Shown: positions 39,122-47,094, counted from the first letter of the stretch. The stretch: 64,000 nt of DNA from Alteribacillus iranensis (GCF_900113025.1 NZ_FONT01000001.1:620001-684000); one strand, 5' to 3'. The notes: generated from the letters alone by a model not told the origin. Translations and numbers: made by a program.

Positions 39122-39186
39122 TCTTCTTAGCCGCAGGGTAACGCTTCAGCTTCCTCATGAGCAAAACCCGCTCACTGCGGGATCTT
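39122..39186 (-). repeat. Diverged intergenic repeat unit, inverted copy
   Basis: Read on the minus strand, this stretch contains AAGATCCCGCA..., GGAAGCTGAAGC and CCTGCGG in the same order and spacing as the unit at 39550-39618 on the plus strand. It is an older copy in opposite orientation about 360 bp away. No open frame or ribosome site is found in the area. Confidence 0.6.
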
Positions 39187-39416
39187 ATTGCCACAGGATG
39201 TGGGGGCTTCTACGTTGACTTACGCAGGACGCGTTGACTTTTGCGTTGCAAACAGGACGTTTGCGCTTTTAGCAAAAGATTCATATTATTAGACGTTTGC
39301 GATCTTAGTAGAAGTTCAATTCCTTAGTCGGCGTCCCGCAGGAGTCTTCATGTTTTTCAACTGCAAGACACCTAAAGTAGATATATCCCTGCATTTGATA
39401 CAGCTCCCTTTAAAAA
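39187..39416. other. Gene-free spacer between the two repeat copies
   Basis: No credible gene. It contains two short direct copies of ACGTTTGCG (39257-39265, 39293-39301), each followed by a similar TTTAG/CTTAG word, and pieces such as TCCCGCAGGAGTCT that resemble the neighbouring repeats. Probably decayed repeat sequence. Confidence 0.4.
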
Positions 39417-39685
39417 CGAGGCTGGGACAAAACTAGAATAGTCAACTCTAAAGACGAACGATCACATGTTGAAGGAGTCACCCGTTTCATAAACGCAGTG
39501 TATCAGCGTAGTCAAAATACGTAGACTCCAGCGGGAACAGCACGAGCTAAAGATCCCGCAAGAAAGCCGTTTTCGCTTTCCGAGGAAGCTGAAGCCGTGC
39601 CCGCGGAAAGCGAAGTATTTTGACAAAGCGACAACATAAGTTGTTCGGATTTATCTTTCATTTAAATACTTTTGTCCCAGCCTCG
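39417..39685. repeat. 269-bp inverted-repeat element (MITE-like)
   Basis: The ends are perfect 16-bp inverted repeats: CGAGGCTGGGACAAAA at 39417-39432 and its complement at 39670-39685. Inside is a second inverted pair, GTCAAAATAC at 39511-39520 and GTATTTTGAC at 39615-39624, enclosing a GC-rich imperfect palindrome (GCGGGAACAGCACG opposite CCGTGCCCGCGG). No coding capacity. From memory, very similar intergenic sequences recur in Bacillaceae genomes, but I cannot count copies here. Confidence 0.8.
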
Positions 39686-39696
39686 CTACGTTTTCT

Positions 39697-39879
39697 CTAT
39701 TGGCTTTTGTTTTGAGATTTTTCTTTGTCCTTGTCTTTCCTATGCTTAAAAAAATTGGTTATGGCGGCCAAGGATTTAATTTCTTCGAGGTTTCTGAAGA
39801 ATCCTAGCTCATGACCAGCTTCTTCCATATAATCTAAAGACCTTCCATCTTTAAATACAGCTCTACGAAAACGCGGCAT
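39697..39879 (-). CDS. Small basic protein of unknown function
   Basis: A 60-residue frame with a good ribosome site (AAAGGAGAG 6 bases before ATG) on the same strand as its neighbours. The product starts MPRFRRAVFKDGRSLDYMEEAG, has a middle part LEEIKSLAAITNFF that could be a helix, and ends with a highly charged Lys/Asp/Glu/Gln tail (KHRKDKDKEKSQNKSQ). No family recognised, no signal peptide, no membrane segment. It is 20 bases downstream of ylqH and ends 11 bases before the inverted-repeat element. It has no counterpart between ylqH and sucC in B. subtilis. Confidence 0.55.
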   Translation of the reverse strand: MPRFRRAVFKDGRSLDYMEEAGHELGFFRNLEEIKSLAAITNFFKHRKDKDKEKSQNKSQ

Positions 39880-39899
39880 CTTGATCTCTCCTTTTTTTA

Positions 39900-40199
39900 T
39901 TACTTTTCCCTTTGAGTCGTCGTTTCATGAACGTTTTTGTCAATGAGATAAAGAAAGGAGAACACTTCAGCAACAACTTCATATAAGTCTTCCGGTATGG
40001 ATTCATTTAAATTCAAAGAAGATAGAAGCTCTGCTAACGCAGGATCCTCATATACCGGAATATCGTTCTCGTTCGCTTTACTTAATAACTTTTCCGCTAC
40101 ATAACCTTGACCTTTTGCCTTTAATAACGGAGCATTGTCCGAATTACTGTCGTATCCGACTGCCACAGCTAACTTCTTACTGCTCTCCAGTTTAGACAC
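39900..40199 (-). CDS. ylqH: FlhB C-domain homologue (YlqH, EscU/YscU family)
   Basis: Standalone relative of the cytosolic domain of FlhB. From the GTG at 40199 (99 residues; GAGGGGTGG upstream) it shows KKLAVAVGYDSNSDNAPLLKAKGQGYVAEKLL-type features and the FlhB-like C-terminal LNESIPEDLYEVVAEVFSFLYLID. It lacks the membrane domain and the NPTH autocleavage motif, so it cannot act as a normal switch. The start overlaps the ylqG stop by 8 bases (GTGTCTAA). Function unknown; probably linked to ylqG and to the export apparatus. Confidence 0.88.
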   Translation of the reverse strand: MSKLESSKKLAVAVGYDSNSDNAPLLKAKGQGYVAEKLLSKANENDIPVYEDPALAELLSSLNLNESIPEDLYEVVAEVFSFLYLIDKNVHETTTQREK

Positions 40200-41580
40200 G
40201 GATGTCCACCCCTCTTCTCTCTCCTGGTGAAGTGTACCTTTTATGCATGGACTGTTTTTTATTTTCATCATTTTTCTTCCAATGCAACGAACTTAATTTG
40301 TATTGCAAAGACTCTAGTTGATTTTTTAAAAGCGGCTGCAACAACTGGACTGACGCAGGCTCAGCATTATCATTAAAAATTTTTACGGCAATCATCCGAT
40401 TTTGAATTTGAACGTCAACCATCGTTTCTCCGATGGAAGGTAATTTTAAATAAAAGAGAATCCTGCAATGATCAGGATCGATACCGCCCTCTTCATTTTT
40501 CTTTCCTTCCCACTGAAGAGACATATCTGTCCAACATTCACCCATCTTTATTGGAATTTGTATAACAGTTTGTTGGTATAAACCTTGTTCTTCTTGAGAC
40601 AACAGCTGCTGACCTGTGATACGGTGTAACAGCGACTCAGCTTTTACTCTGACCGACTTGGGGAGATCGGGTAAATTTTCAAACAAGGCTTGCTTCAATT
40701 GTAAATGTCGTCCTTCCTTGTTCACTCCTTTTTGATCTCTAGCGTTGGTAGACTCGTGATGATAGCCTATTTGATCAATGACTGCTAATAAAAAACGGAA
40801 CATGCTGTTTTGCCGCATCCCTGCGTCATTAATGATTGATTTTGTAGCAACGTGGTCGGCGGCAGCTCGCACTTCTTGAGAGTTCTTGTTTTCATATTGC
40901 TTCTCGTTTGAAATGTACTCTGGTAAGGAGAATACTTTTTCAGACTGGATGAACGCTTGTTGCAGCTGATGAAGTGCTTTCGACTCGGTGGGTACTTTGC
41001 TAGTATAATGATTAAGCGTGCTCCATACATCCTCTATATGAGCGGAGAGCGATTTATTATTTAACGCAGCTTCCACTGCTTGAAAATTTGAGGGAGTGAA
41101 CGACAGTCCCTTTTGTTCCATCGTTCGAAGAATTTGTAATCCTTTTTTGTTAAACAGTTGGTGAGATTCCATTAAATTACTTCCTTTATTTATTAAATCT
41201 CTCGAAAAAGGTTGTTGTTCTTTGAGAAGCCATGTCACAAACCGCTGATTCATGTTGTTATTTATTAGACCTGCTTTGTGTAATAATCTAGATATATCGG
41301 TATGATGCCCATTGTTTGAGGAAAGACTGCTTATCACTTGCAAATTAGGTATTCCTTCGTTTTTCGTCACTTTAAATAAATATTGCTGTCCTGCAGATAA
41401 GGGAACTTCTAAACGAGCGATTACATTCATGTTTCCTAACCGAAGCGAAGCAGTATGACGTGGAAATAGCTTGTTCACTCTTCCACTAAACATCTGACCA
41501 GGTTTCAAACGTAAAAGACTCTGTTTTATTTTGGACGCTTGGCTTTCCGCAAAAGGTGTAATTCTACTCATTGATTCCAT
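40192..41580 (-). CDS. ylqG: YlqG, FliK-like protein of unknown function
   Basis: From the ATG at 41580 (462 residues; GGGAG 8 bases upstream; further frame to 41661 overlaps rnhB). An N-terminal part has SLLRLKPGQMFSGRVNKLFP and GNMNVIARLEVPLSAGQQYLF, resembling a small beta domain, then a long helical Gln/Ser-rich middle. The C-terminal part (about 345-450) includes CRILFYLKLPSIGETMVDVQIQNRMIAVKIF-type strands like the FliK hook-length domain. With YlqH this mimics a FliK-FlhB pair. Lengths and arrangement match B. subtilis ylqG-ylqH. Confidence 0.82.
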   Translation of the reverse strand: MESMSRITPFAESQASKIKQSLLRLKPGQMFSGRVNKLFPRHTASLRLGNMNVIARLEVPLSAGQQYLFKVTKNEGIPNLQVISSLSSNNGHHTDISRLLHKAGLINNNMNQRFVTWLLKEQQPFSRDLINKGSNLMESHQLFNKKGLQILRTMEQKGLSFTPSNFQAVEAALNNKSLSAHIEDVWSTLNHYTSKVPTESKALHQLQQAFIQSEKVFSLPEYISNEKQYENKNSQEVRAAADHVATKSIINDAGMRQNSMFRFLLAVIDQIGYHHESTNARDQKGVNKEGRHLQLKQALFENLPDLPKSVRVKAESLLHRITGQQLLSQEEQGLYQQTVIQIPIKMGECWTDMSLQWEGKKNEEGGIDPDHCRILFYLKLPSIGETMVDVQIQNRMIAVKIFNDNAEPASVQLLQPLLKNQLESLQYKLSSLHWKKNDENKKQSMHKRYTSPGERRGVDIRV

Positions 41581-41605
41581 TTTAGGTCTCCCATTATTAT
41601 TTAAA

Positions 41606-42376
41606 TTACAGTACCGCTTGCACCGGAGAAAAAGAACAGCGGTGCTCAGGAGTAGGACCATACTTGCGTAACGCTTCTAAATGTTCTTTTGTTCCGTAAC
41701 CCATATGCTGTTCAAACCCATACTCCGGATATTTCTCCGCTAGTTCAATCATATACTGATCCCTTGCTGTTTTTGCAAGTACAGAAGCAGCTGCAATAGA
41801 TGCACTTTTCGCATCTCCTTGTATGAGCCGCAATTGTTTCACTGCGGTTGGTAAGGTCATGGCGTCGATAAAGAGAGCATCTACCTCAATATCTAATCCA
41901 TTCACAGATTTCATCATCGCTTCTTTGGAGGCCTGATAAATATTCACCTCATCAATGGTTTGTGCAAACACGTGAACGATATGATATGAAAGTGCTTTGT
42001 CTTTTAACACCTCGCCAAAGTATTCTCGCTTTGCTCTTGATAATTTCTTTGAATCCGTTAACCCTGGGAACATTTCATTTTCCGGTAACACAGCTGCGCA
42101 AGCTGTTACTGGCCCAGCGAGAGGCCCTCTTCCTACTTCGTCTACACCGGCTATGTATTTGTACCCCTTTTGCCGCCATTCTTTTTCGTATGAAAGTAAT
42201 GTTTCATATTGCTTTTGTAATAGGACAGCCTGCTCCATGTGTCTATCGTATTTTTCTATTAACTGGCGTACCCCTTTTCGGTCATCGCCCCGCCAGTTTC
42301 TTATCCAATCCTCTTGTGCCGTTCCATTGTTTAAATGATGTTTAATCTCTGCTATTGTCATTTTTGCCTGTGGCAT
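41606..42376 (-). CDS. rnhB: Ribonuclease HII
   Basis: Removes ribonucleotides from DNA and RNA primers. From the ATG at 42376 (256 residues; AAAGGATG upstream) the catalytic acidic residues are in YIAGVDEVGRGPLAGPV (Asp-Glu near residue 78), DALFIDAMTL and the C-terminal ASVLAKTARDQYM segment. The N-terminal 70 residues are the usual Bacillus extension. It lies between rbgA and ylqG. Confidence 0.97.
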   Translation of the reverse strand: MPQAKMTIAEIKHHLNNGTAQEDWIRNWRGDDRKGVRQLIEKYDRHMEQAVLLQKQYETLLSYEKEWRQKGYKYIAGVDEVGRGPLAGPVTACAAVLPENEMFPGLTDSKKLSRAKREYFGEVLKDKALSYHIVHVFAQTIDEVNIYQASKEAMMKSVNGLDIEVDALFIDAMTLPTAVKQLRLIQGDAKSASIAAASVLAKTARDQYMIELAEKYPEYGFEQHMGYGTKEHLEALRKYGPTPEHRCSFSPVQAVL

Positions 42377-42388
42377 GAGCTTCATCCT

Positions 42389-43252
42389 TTACTTGTCGTT
42401 CCAATCTTCTGGGACTTCTAAGGTAATCCTTCCTAATTTCAATGAACGAATGTCACGTATAATAATCTCTGCTGCTTTTTCGTAATCAATGACGCCGCCA
42501 GGTTTCAAGCAACCTCTATGTTTTCCAATTTCTTCAAATAATGTTAGATCTTCTTCAGGGAGTGGCATACGTAACTGATACCTTTCTAGTAACATAGGGC
42601 GGTATCTTTCTTTTAACATTCGTAACGTAAAAAGGGCGATATCCCCAAAATCTAATAAGTCATCTTTAATAGCACCCGTTACTGCTAAACGATAGCCTAC
42701 TAGAGGATCGTCAAATTTTGGCCATAAAATTCCTGGAGTGTCGAGTAATTCCATTGTATTTGAAACTTTTAACCATTGCTGTTTTTGCGTTATCCCTGGT
42801 TTATTTCCTGTCCGTGCCGTGTTTTTACCCACAAGACGGTTTATCACCGTAGACTTCCCAACATTCGGTATACCGATGACCATAGCTCGAATAGCGCGCG
42901 GGCGAATCCCTTTCTTCTTTCTTTTTTCGAAAAAAGGGGCAGTCAGTTTTTTAGCTTTCTCTATAATAGGCTTCGCACCTTGATTTTTTAAAGCATTGAT
43001 AGAGATAACTTCTGTTCCCTGCTCCGCAAACACTTTCATCCATTCTTCCGTCGCTGCTGCATCAGCCATATCACTCTTTGTTAAAACAAGTAAGCGAGGT
43101 TTATCTTGTATAATAGAGTCGAGCATCGGGTTTCTTGAAGATTGTGGAACGCGCGCGTCTGCAAGTTCTATCACCATATCAACTCGTTTTAATTGTTCAG
43201 CAACTTCACGTTTTGCTTTTGCCATGTGACCGGGATACCATTGTATTGTCAT
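42389..43252 (-). CDS. rbgA: Ribosome biogenesis GTPase RbgA (YlqF)
   Basis: Essential GTPase for late 50S assembly, needed for uL16 incorporation. The 287 residues have the circularly permuted GTPase order: G4 LVLTKSDMAD near 55-64, G1 VIGIPNVGKSTVINRL near 125-140, G3 LLDTPGILWP near 170-180, then an ANTAR-like C-domain. N-terminus MTIQWYPGHMAKAKRE is characteristic. AAAGGAGC lies 12 bases before the ATG, a little far. Confidence 0.98.
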   Translation of the reverse strand: MTIQWYPGHMAKAKREVAEQLKRVDMVIELADARVPQSSRNPMLDSIIQDKPRLLVLTKSDMADAAATEEWMKVFAEQGTEVISINALKNQGAKPIIEKAKKLTAPFFEKRKKKGIRPRAIRAMVIGIPNVGKSTVINRLVGKNTARTGNKPGITQKQQWLKVSNTMELLDTPGILWPKFDDPLVGYRLAVTGAIKDDLLDFGDIALFTLRMLKERYRPMLLERYQLRMPLPEEDLTLFEEIGKHRGCLKPGGVIDYEKAAEIIIRDIRSLKLGRITLEVPEDWNDK

Positions 43253-43294
43253 GTCATTCGTGCTCCTTTTACAAGCGTGAAATTTTTCTATAAC

Positions 43295-43849
43295 TTACTT
43301 GTGACGTACATTAAAATGAGAAAGAGGCCAGAATGTAAGGGACGCTTCTCCTACAATATCCTCTTCAGCGACAAGTCCAATTATTCGCGAATCAAGGCTA
43401 TGTCGGCGATTATCTCCTAATACGAAAACATAGCCTTCAGGAATGGTCTTTGAACCAATGGTGCCAGGAAGAGTGAAATCCGGCGTTATAGGTTGTCCTT
43501 CATCCCTTTCTGCCAATGGTTCTAGATACGGCTCGGCAACTCTTTTTCCATTAATGTGCAACACACCATTACTGTAATATAACGTGTCCCCTGGCAGACC
43601 AATAACTCTTTTAATATAATCTCTTTCTTCAGAGGCATGAAAAACAATAATATCGAAGCGTTCCGGATCGGACATCCAATAACTAGATTTGTTTACAATC
43701 ATCCGGTCTTGATTCGATAAAGTAGGTTCCATGGACTCTCCTTCAACGATAATGGGTGCGATGAGAAAAACGCGCGCTATAACAGCTACCGTCACGGCAA
43801 ACATAAGCAAGTAAGCTGCTTCACGCCAGCTGTTATCTTTTATGTACAT
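43295..43849 (-). CDS. lepB: Type I signal peptidase
   Basis: Membrane protease that removes Sec and Tat signal peptides. From the ATG at 43849 (184 residues, GAGGAGACACC upstream) it has one N-terminal membrane helix (about 11-34), catalytic Ser39 in VEGESMEPTL and Lys80 in RDYIKRVIGLPGD, and the C-terminal VLGDNRRHSLDSR box. It corresponds in position to a lepB/sip gene between rplS and rbgA found in many Bacillaceae. Confidence 0.96.
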   Translation of the reverse strand: MYIKDNSWREAAYLLMFAVTVAVIARVFLIAPIIVEGESMEPTLSNQDRMIVNKSSYWMSDPERFDIIVFHASEERDYIKRVIGLPGDTLYYSNGVLHINGKRVAEPYLEPLAERDEGQPITPDFTLPGTIGSKTIPEGYVFVLGDNRRHSLDSRIIGLVAEEDIVGEASLTFWPLSHFNVRHK

Positions 43850-43884
43850 GGTGTCTCCTCTTTCCAAGTATCGTTTTTCATTTT

Positions 43885-43893
43885 ATTATAACA
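43885..43893 (-). promoter_or_regulatory. Extended -10 promoter for lepB-rbgA-rnhB
   Basis: On the minus strand TGTTATAAT, an extended -10 element (TG-N-TATAAT), lies about 35 bases before the lepB ATG; there is no good -35, as allowed for this class. It follows the rplS terminator, so the downstream genes need a promoter here. Confidence 0.5.
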
Positions 43894-43976
43894 CTGTTAC
43901 ACTTTCTATTTTAAGGTCTCTCTATAAGCACCAAGAAATGATCCTTCATTCGGTACTTATATATCCCCGTCAACAA

Positions 43977-44010
43977 CAAAAAAACTGCGACGGACTTGCC
44001 CGCCACAGTT
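43977..44010 (-). terminator. Intrinsic terminator after rplS
   Basis: AACTGTGGCGG and CCGTCGCAGTT pair (two G-U pairs) around a 6-base loop on the minus strand and are followed by TTTTTTT, 15 bases after the rplS stop. Confidence 0.88.
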
Positions 44011-44025
44011 CTTTTGGTAAAACAA

Positions 44026-44370
44026 TTAACGAATTTCTTTAATACGTGCTGCTTTTCCGCGCAAGTTACGTAGATAGTAGAGCTTCGCACGACGGACTTT
44101 ACCGCGGCGCTTCACTTCAATCTTATCTACACGCGGGGAGTGAACAGGAAAAGTACGTTCCACACCGATGTTATAAGAAATTTTACGAACGGTAAATGTT
44201 TCGCTGATACCGCCGCCGCGACGCTTGATAACGACGCCTTCAAACACCTGGATACGCTCACGGGAACCTTCCACAACTTTCACGTGAACACGTACTGTGT
44301 CTCCGGCACGGAAATTCGGAATGTCCGTTTTCAACTGTTCTTTCGTAATTTCGCGAATTAGTTCTTGCAT
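44026..44370 (-). CDS. rplS: Ribosomal protein bL19
   Basis: 50S subunit protein at the 30S-50S interface. The 114 residues match the family: [44 protein letters not shown] and [32 protein letters not shown] precedes the ATG. It follows trmD but has its own promoter, a likely autoregulatory leader and a terminator. Confidence 0.98.
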   Translation of the reverse strand: MQELIREITKEQLKTDIPNFRAGDTVRVHVKVVEGSRERIQVFEGVVIKRRGGGISETFTVRKISYNIGVERTFPVHSPRVDKIEVKRRGKVRRAKLYYLRNLRGKAARIKEIR

Positions 44371-44392
44371 GCAATTCGCCTCCCTTTCTCCA

Positions 44393-44456
44393 AATGCTCA
44401 TGTCTCTGTTAAGTATGACAGCGGAACATTGTAGTAATGGGCTTTCGCCACAAAGT
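44393..44456 (-). ncRNA. Probable L19 leader (autoregulatory mRNA element)
   Basis: The rplS leader contains, on the minus strand, a GGCGAAAGCC hairpin followed by ATTACTACAATGTTCCGCTG, which I recognise as the core of the Firmicute L19 leader motif (RF00556) described upstream of rplS. Position between the predicted start site and the ribosome site fits. The model match was recalled, not computed. Confidence 0.6.
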
Positions 44457-44458
44457 TT

Positions 44459-44487
44459 ATCTTAGCATAACCATACTTGCTAATCAA
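44459..44487 (-). promoter_or_regulatory. Sigma-A promoter for rplS
   Basis: TTGATT (44487-44482) and TAAGAT (44464-44459) are 17 bases apart on the minus strand, starting 3 bases past the trmD stop. Confidence 0.7.
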
Positions 44488-44490
44488 TAA

Positions 44491-45228
44491 TTACTCTTCA
44501 TTTTCTATAGATTGAAGCCATTTTTTTTCCTCGTCGGTGAGTGTCAATTTTTTGAGTAAATCTGGTCGTCTCTCTGCTGTTCGTTTTAAAGATTGCTCTC
44601 GACGCCAACGTTCAATATTTTTGTGGTGGCCGGAGAGCAACACATCAGGGACTTTCCATCCTTTAAAATCTGCAGGGCGTGTATAGTGGGGATGTTCAAG
44701 CATTCCTTCTGAAAAAGAATCCTTTTTTGCCGATTCATCATTACCCAACACGCCAGGGAGAAGTCTGGTAATACTGTCTGCCATCACCATAGCTCCAAGC
44801 TCTCCCCCTGTTAATATAAAATCTCCTATTGAATATTCATCCGTTGCTAAATGTTCCCTTATTCTCTCATCGTAGCCTTCATAATGCCCGCATATAAAAA
44901 TCAAATGATGTTCTCTTGCCAATTTTTCCGATTCTCTTTGTGTAAATGGCTTGCCTTGTGGACAAAGCATAATAACACGGGGAGTGGACTCTGCTTCTTG
45001 CATAAGATGTTCTGCAGCTGAGAACACAGGCTGTGGCGTCATCACCATCCCCGCACCGCCACCATACGGATAATCATCCGTTTTTCGATGCTTGTCAAAA
45101 GAAAAATCCCGGATATTGTGAACCCCAAAAGTTACAGCTTGTTTTTCAGAGGCTTGCTTCATTATCGAAGACTCAAGGACTCCCGGAAACATTTCGGGGA
45201 ACAAAGTCAGAAAATCCATTTTCATCAT
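44491..45228 (-). CDS. trmD: tRNA (guanine-37-N1)-methyltransferase
   Basis: SAM-dependent enzyme that makes m1G37 next to the anticodon and prevents +1 frameshifting. The 245 residues show the SPOUT-class knot with [16 protein letters not shown] and [18 protein letters not shown] (about 110-150), and the C-domain [18 protein letters not shown]. The ATG overlaps the rimM stop (ATGA), with GGAGGG 9 bases upstream. Confidence 0.98.
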   Translation of the reverse strand: MMKMDFLTLFPEMFPGVLESSIMKQASEKQAVTFGVHNIRDFSFDKHRKTDDYPYGGGAGMVMTPQPVFSAAEHLMQEAESTPRVIMLCPQGKPFTQRESEKLAREHHLIFICGHYEGYDERIREHLATDEYSIGDFILTGGELGAMVMADSITRLLPGVLGNDESAKKDSFSEGMLEHPHYTRPADFKGWKVPDVLLSGHHKNIERWRREQSLKRTAERRPDLLKKLTLTDEEKKWLQSIENEE

Positions 45229-45743
45229 GGAAGTAAACCCTCCATCAGTTGGATTGAGATTCTCTTCTTTTCTACGTCGATTTCTTTCACTACTTCTTTA
45301 ATGTACGGAATAAGTATCTCCTTTTCTCCATGAAACGGCTTTACTACCCACACGTCATTTGCACCCGGAGAGAGAATGTCATCGACTTCTCCTAGTGGTT
45401 TCTCTTCTTCTGTGTATACAGTACAGCCAATAATTTCATGATAGTAATACTCCCCTTCTTCTAAAGGAGTAAGAGCCGTCTCAGGAATTTGCAGGATTCC
45501 ACCTTTCCATGTTTCTGCTTCTTCAAGTGTATTGATTTCTGTTACCGTGAGCAGAAGGAACTGTTTGTGAGAACGGCTTCTCTCTATTGTAACTTTCACT
45601 CTGTCCTTTTTGGTTTCATGAAATAGGAAGAGCTCGTTCCCATTTTGAAATCGGTCATCTACAAAATCGGTAATAGGAAGAATTTTCAGTTCCCCGCGTA
45701 CGCCGTGCGTGTTAATGATTTTTCCAACATTAAACCATTCCAT
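45225..45743 (-). CDS. rimM: 16S rRNA processing protein RimM
   Basis: Binds uS19 and matures the head of the 30S subunit. From the ATG at 45743 (172 residues; AGGACGG upstream; an ATG three codons earlier abuts that site) it begins [19 protein letters not shown] and has the C-terminal PRC-barrel [24 protein letters not shown]-type features. It overlaps ylqD by 14 bases and trmD by 4, indicating tight coupling. Confidence 0.97.
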   Translation of the reverse strand: MEWFNVGKIINTHGVRGELKILPITDFVDDRFQNGNELFLFHETKKDRVKVTIERSRSHKQFLLLTVTEINTLEEAETWKGGILQIPETALTPLEEGEYYYHEIIGCTVYTEEEKPLGEVDDILSPGANDVWVVKPFHGEKEILIPYIKEVVKEIDVEKKRISIQLMEGLLP

Positions 45744-46146
45744 TATTATCATCCGTCCTATTTCTTATCGTTACAATTTCGCCGTCTTTTACGATGATTT
45801 CCTTTTCTTCCGGCGGCCACTTACTGCCAACGTCAACTTCCTCAATCGAATCCACGTGTCGTGTTGTGATCTCTGCCCCTAAAGGCAGTTGAAATAATTG
45901 TGATCGTTGAAATGTAACCTCATTCATTTGTTCATTACGTTTTTCGATTTCTTTCGTAAATCGTTGTTTCACAGCCGACTTTTGGTGAGAAGTATCGGTA
46001 GACTTTATTTGTTTGTGCATTTGAAAACGGAGTTGTTCTATTTCTCTCGTTAAACGCTTTACTTCTTGGTCAAATTCTTCCTTCATCTCACTTTTCATTT
46101 TTTCTGTCAAAATGTACTTGACCGGCACTTTCTTTATTATCCGCAT
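45730..46146 (-). CDS. ylqD: YlqD family protein
   Basis: Conserved protein of unknown function always found between khpA and rimM in Bacillaceae. From the ATG at 46146 (138 residues) it starts MRIIKKVPVKYILTEK, has a charged coiled coil (about 15-80) and a small C-terminal beta part (WPPEEKEIIVKDGEIVTIRN). A start at 46194 would add 16 unrelated residues. The ribosome site GGGGG is weak. Stop overlaps rimM. Confidence 0.88.
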   Translation of the reverse strand: MRIIKKVPVKYILTEKMKSEMKEEFDQEVKRLTREIEQLRFQMHKQIKSTDTSHQKSAVKQRFTKEIEKRNEQMNEVTFQRSQLFQLPLGAEITTRHVDSIEEVDVGSKWPPEEKEIIVKDGEIVTIRNRTDDNNGMV

Positions 46147-46194
46147 ATCGGCCCCCGTTCCTAACCATAGGTCAATCCCCTTCTCATTGATCAT

Positions 46195-46371
46195 TCTTTC
46201 CTGAATTCCTTTCCCAGAAAAAGCAAAGGCAAGACTTCTATGGTTCTATAACAATTATATACTGGTCAGGCAACGTAAGAAAAGACCAAGAGCGTCCACC
46301 TACCCCGATGACAAGCGATGAAGAGAGCTGCCGAGATGACAGAGGTCATACGTTATAAATCGCATCATGCA
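46195..46371. other. Spacer between khpA terminator and ylqD
   Basis: About 175 bp without a gene. It carries the predicted ylqD promoter in its left part; the rest shows no convincing structure or frame. Confidence 0.5.
46254..46282 (-). promoter_or_regulatory. Sigma-A promoter for ylqD-rimM-trmD
   Basis: TATAAT (46259-46254) is perfect and lies 17 bases after TTTCTT (46282-46277), a weak -35, on the minus strand. It follows the khpA terminator and is the only evident promoter for the three-gene unit. Confidence 0.6.
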
Positions 46372-46399
46372 AAAAGGGCAAGGATACTATCCTCGCCCA
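46372..46399 (-). terminator. Intrinsic terminator after khpA
   Basis: GGGCGAGGATA and TATCCTTGCCC pair with one G-T contact on the minus strand and are followed by TTTTTG, about 80 bases after the khpA stop. Confidence 0.88.
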
Positions 46400-46477
46400 T
46401 TCCACTAAAGCTATTCTCATTATAACTCTTTCCGTATGCTTTATACCTTCGTTGAGTGACTTGTATAAATGACACTC

Positions 46478-46717
46478 TTACTCCGGTTCTTTAATATCCA
46501 AACGAACTCGCTTCTCTTGGTGAGAAGCACTAGCATACAAAACCGAACGGATGGCGTTTGCTATTCTTCCCTGTTTTCCTATCACTTTTCCCATATCACT
46601 CTCATGGACGGACAACGTCAGGATGAGCGTGTTATCTTGCTGATGTTCTTTCACATCAACGTTATCAGGATAATCCACGAGGGAGCGGGCAATCGTTTCT
46701 ACCAGCTCTTTCATCAA
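46478..46717 (-). CDS. khpA: KH-domain RNA-binding protein KhpA (YlqC)
   Basis: Small RNA-binding protein that pairs with KhpB/Jag in Gram-positive bacteria. The 79 residues form one KH domain with the GxxG loop in VIGKQGRIANAIRSVL (about 47-62). GAGGGGG precedes the ATG. It lies 24 bases after rpsP in the standard ffh-rpsP-khpA order. Confidence 0.96.
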   Translation of the reverse strand: MMKELVETIARSLVDYPDNVDVKEHQQDNTLILTLSVHESDMGKVIGKQGRIANAIRSVLYASASHQEKRVRLDIKEPE

Positions 46718-46741
46718 AATCCCCCTCGTTTTGTGATGAAA

Positions 46742-47014
46742 TTACTTTTCATTTTTTGCGTGATGTAACTTTTCCATAAGACCTTCTCTAGAGAAAAGGT
46801 TTCGAACTGTATCAGATGGTTTCGCCCCATCAAGCATCCATTTTAATGCTTTATCATCATTAATGGTCAATTCTGCCGGATCTTTCAATGGGTTGTACGT
46901 CCCGATTTCTTCGATAAATCGACCGTCACGAGGCGCGCGAGAATCCGCAACTACCACTCTGTAATAAGGTCTTTTCTTTGATCCAATACGTTTTAATCTA
47001 ATTTTAACTGCCAT
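46742..47014 (-). CDS. rpsP: Ribosomal protein bS16
   Basis: 30S assembly protein. From the ATG at 47014 (90 residues, GGAGGTG upstream) it reads [39 protein letters not shown] and a C-terminal Lys-rich end. The frame is open nine codons further upstream, but the family starts at MAVKIRL. Confidence 0.98.
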   Translation of the reverse strand: MAVKIRLKRIGSKKRPYYRVVVADSRAPRDGRFIEEIGTYNPLKDPAELTINDDKALKWMLDGAKPSDTVRNLFSREGLMEKLHHAKNEK

Positions 47015-47094
47015 TATTAGACACCTCCAAATATATTTCACAATAGCACATTATAATAGGGAATCGAACCCCTGTAAAGTCTTTTTCCTTTAAA

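Noticed and set aside
39122-39685. CRISPR-like or origin-like repeat array
   Set aside because: There are only two diverged copies in opposite orientation with long unequal spacing and no cas genes; nothing resembles regular repeat-spacer units.
46145-46152. GCCGATAT on the minus strand, matching a sigma-D -10 box before ylqD
   Set aside because: There is no TAAA about 15 bases upstream, and the sequence overlaps the ylqD start codon, so it cannot serve as a promoter for it.
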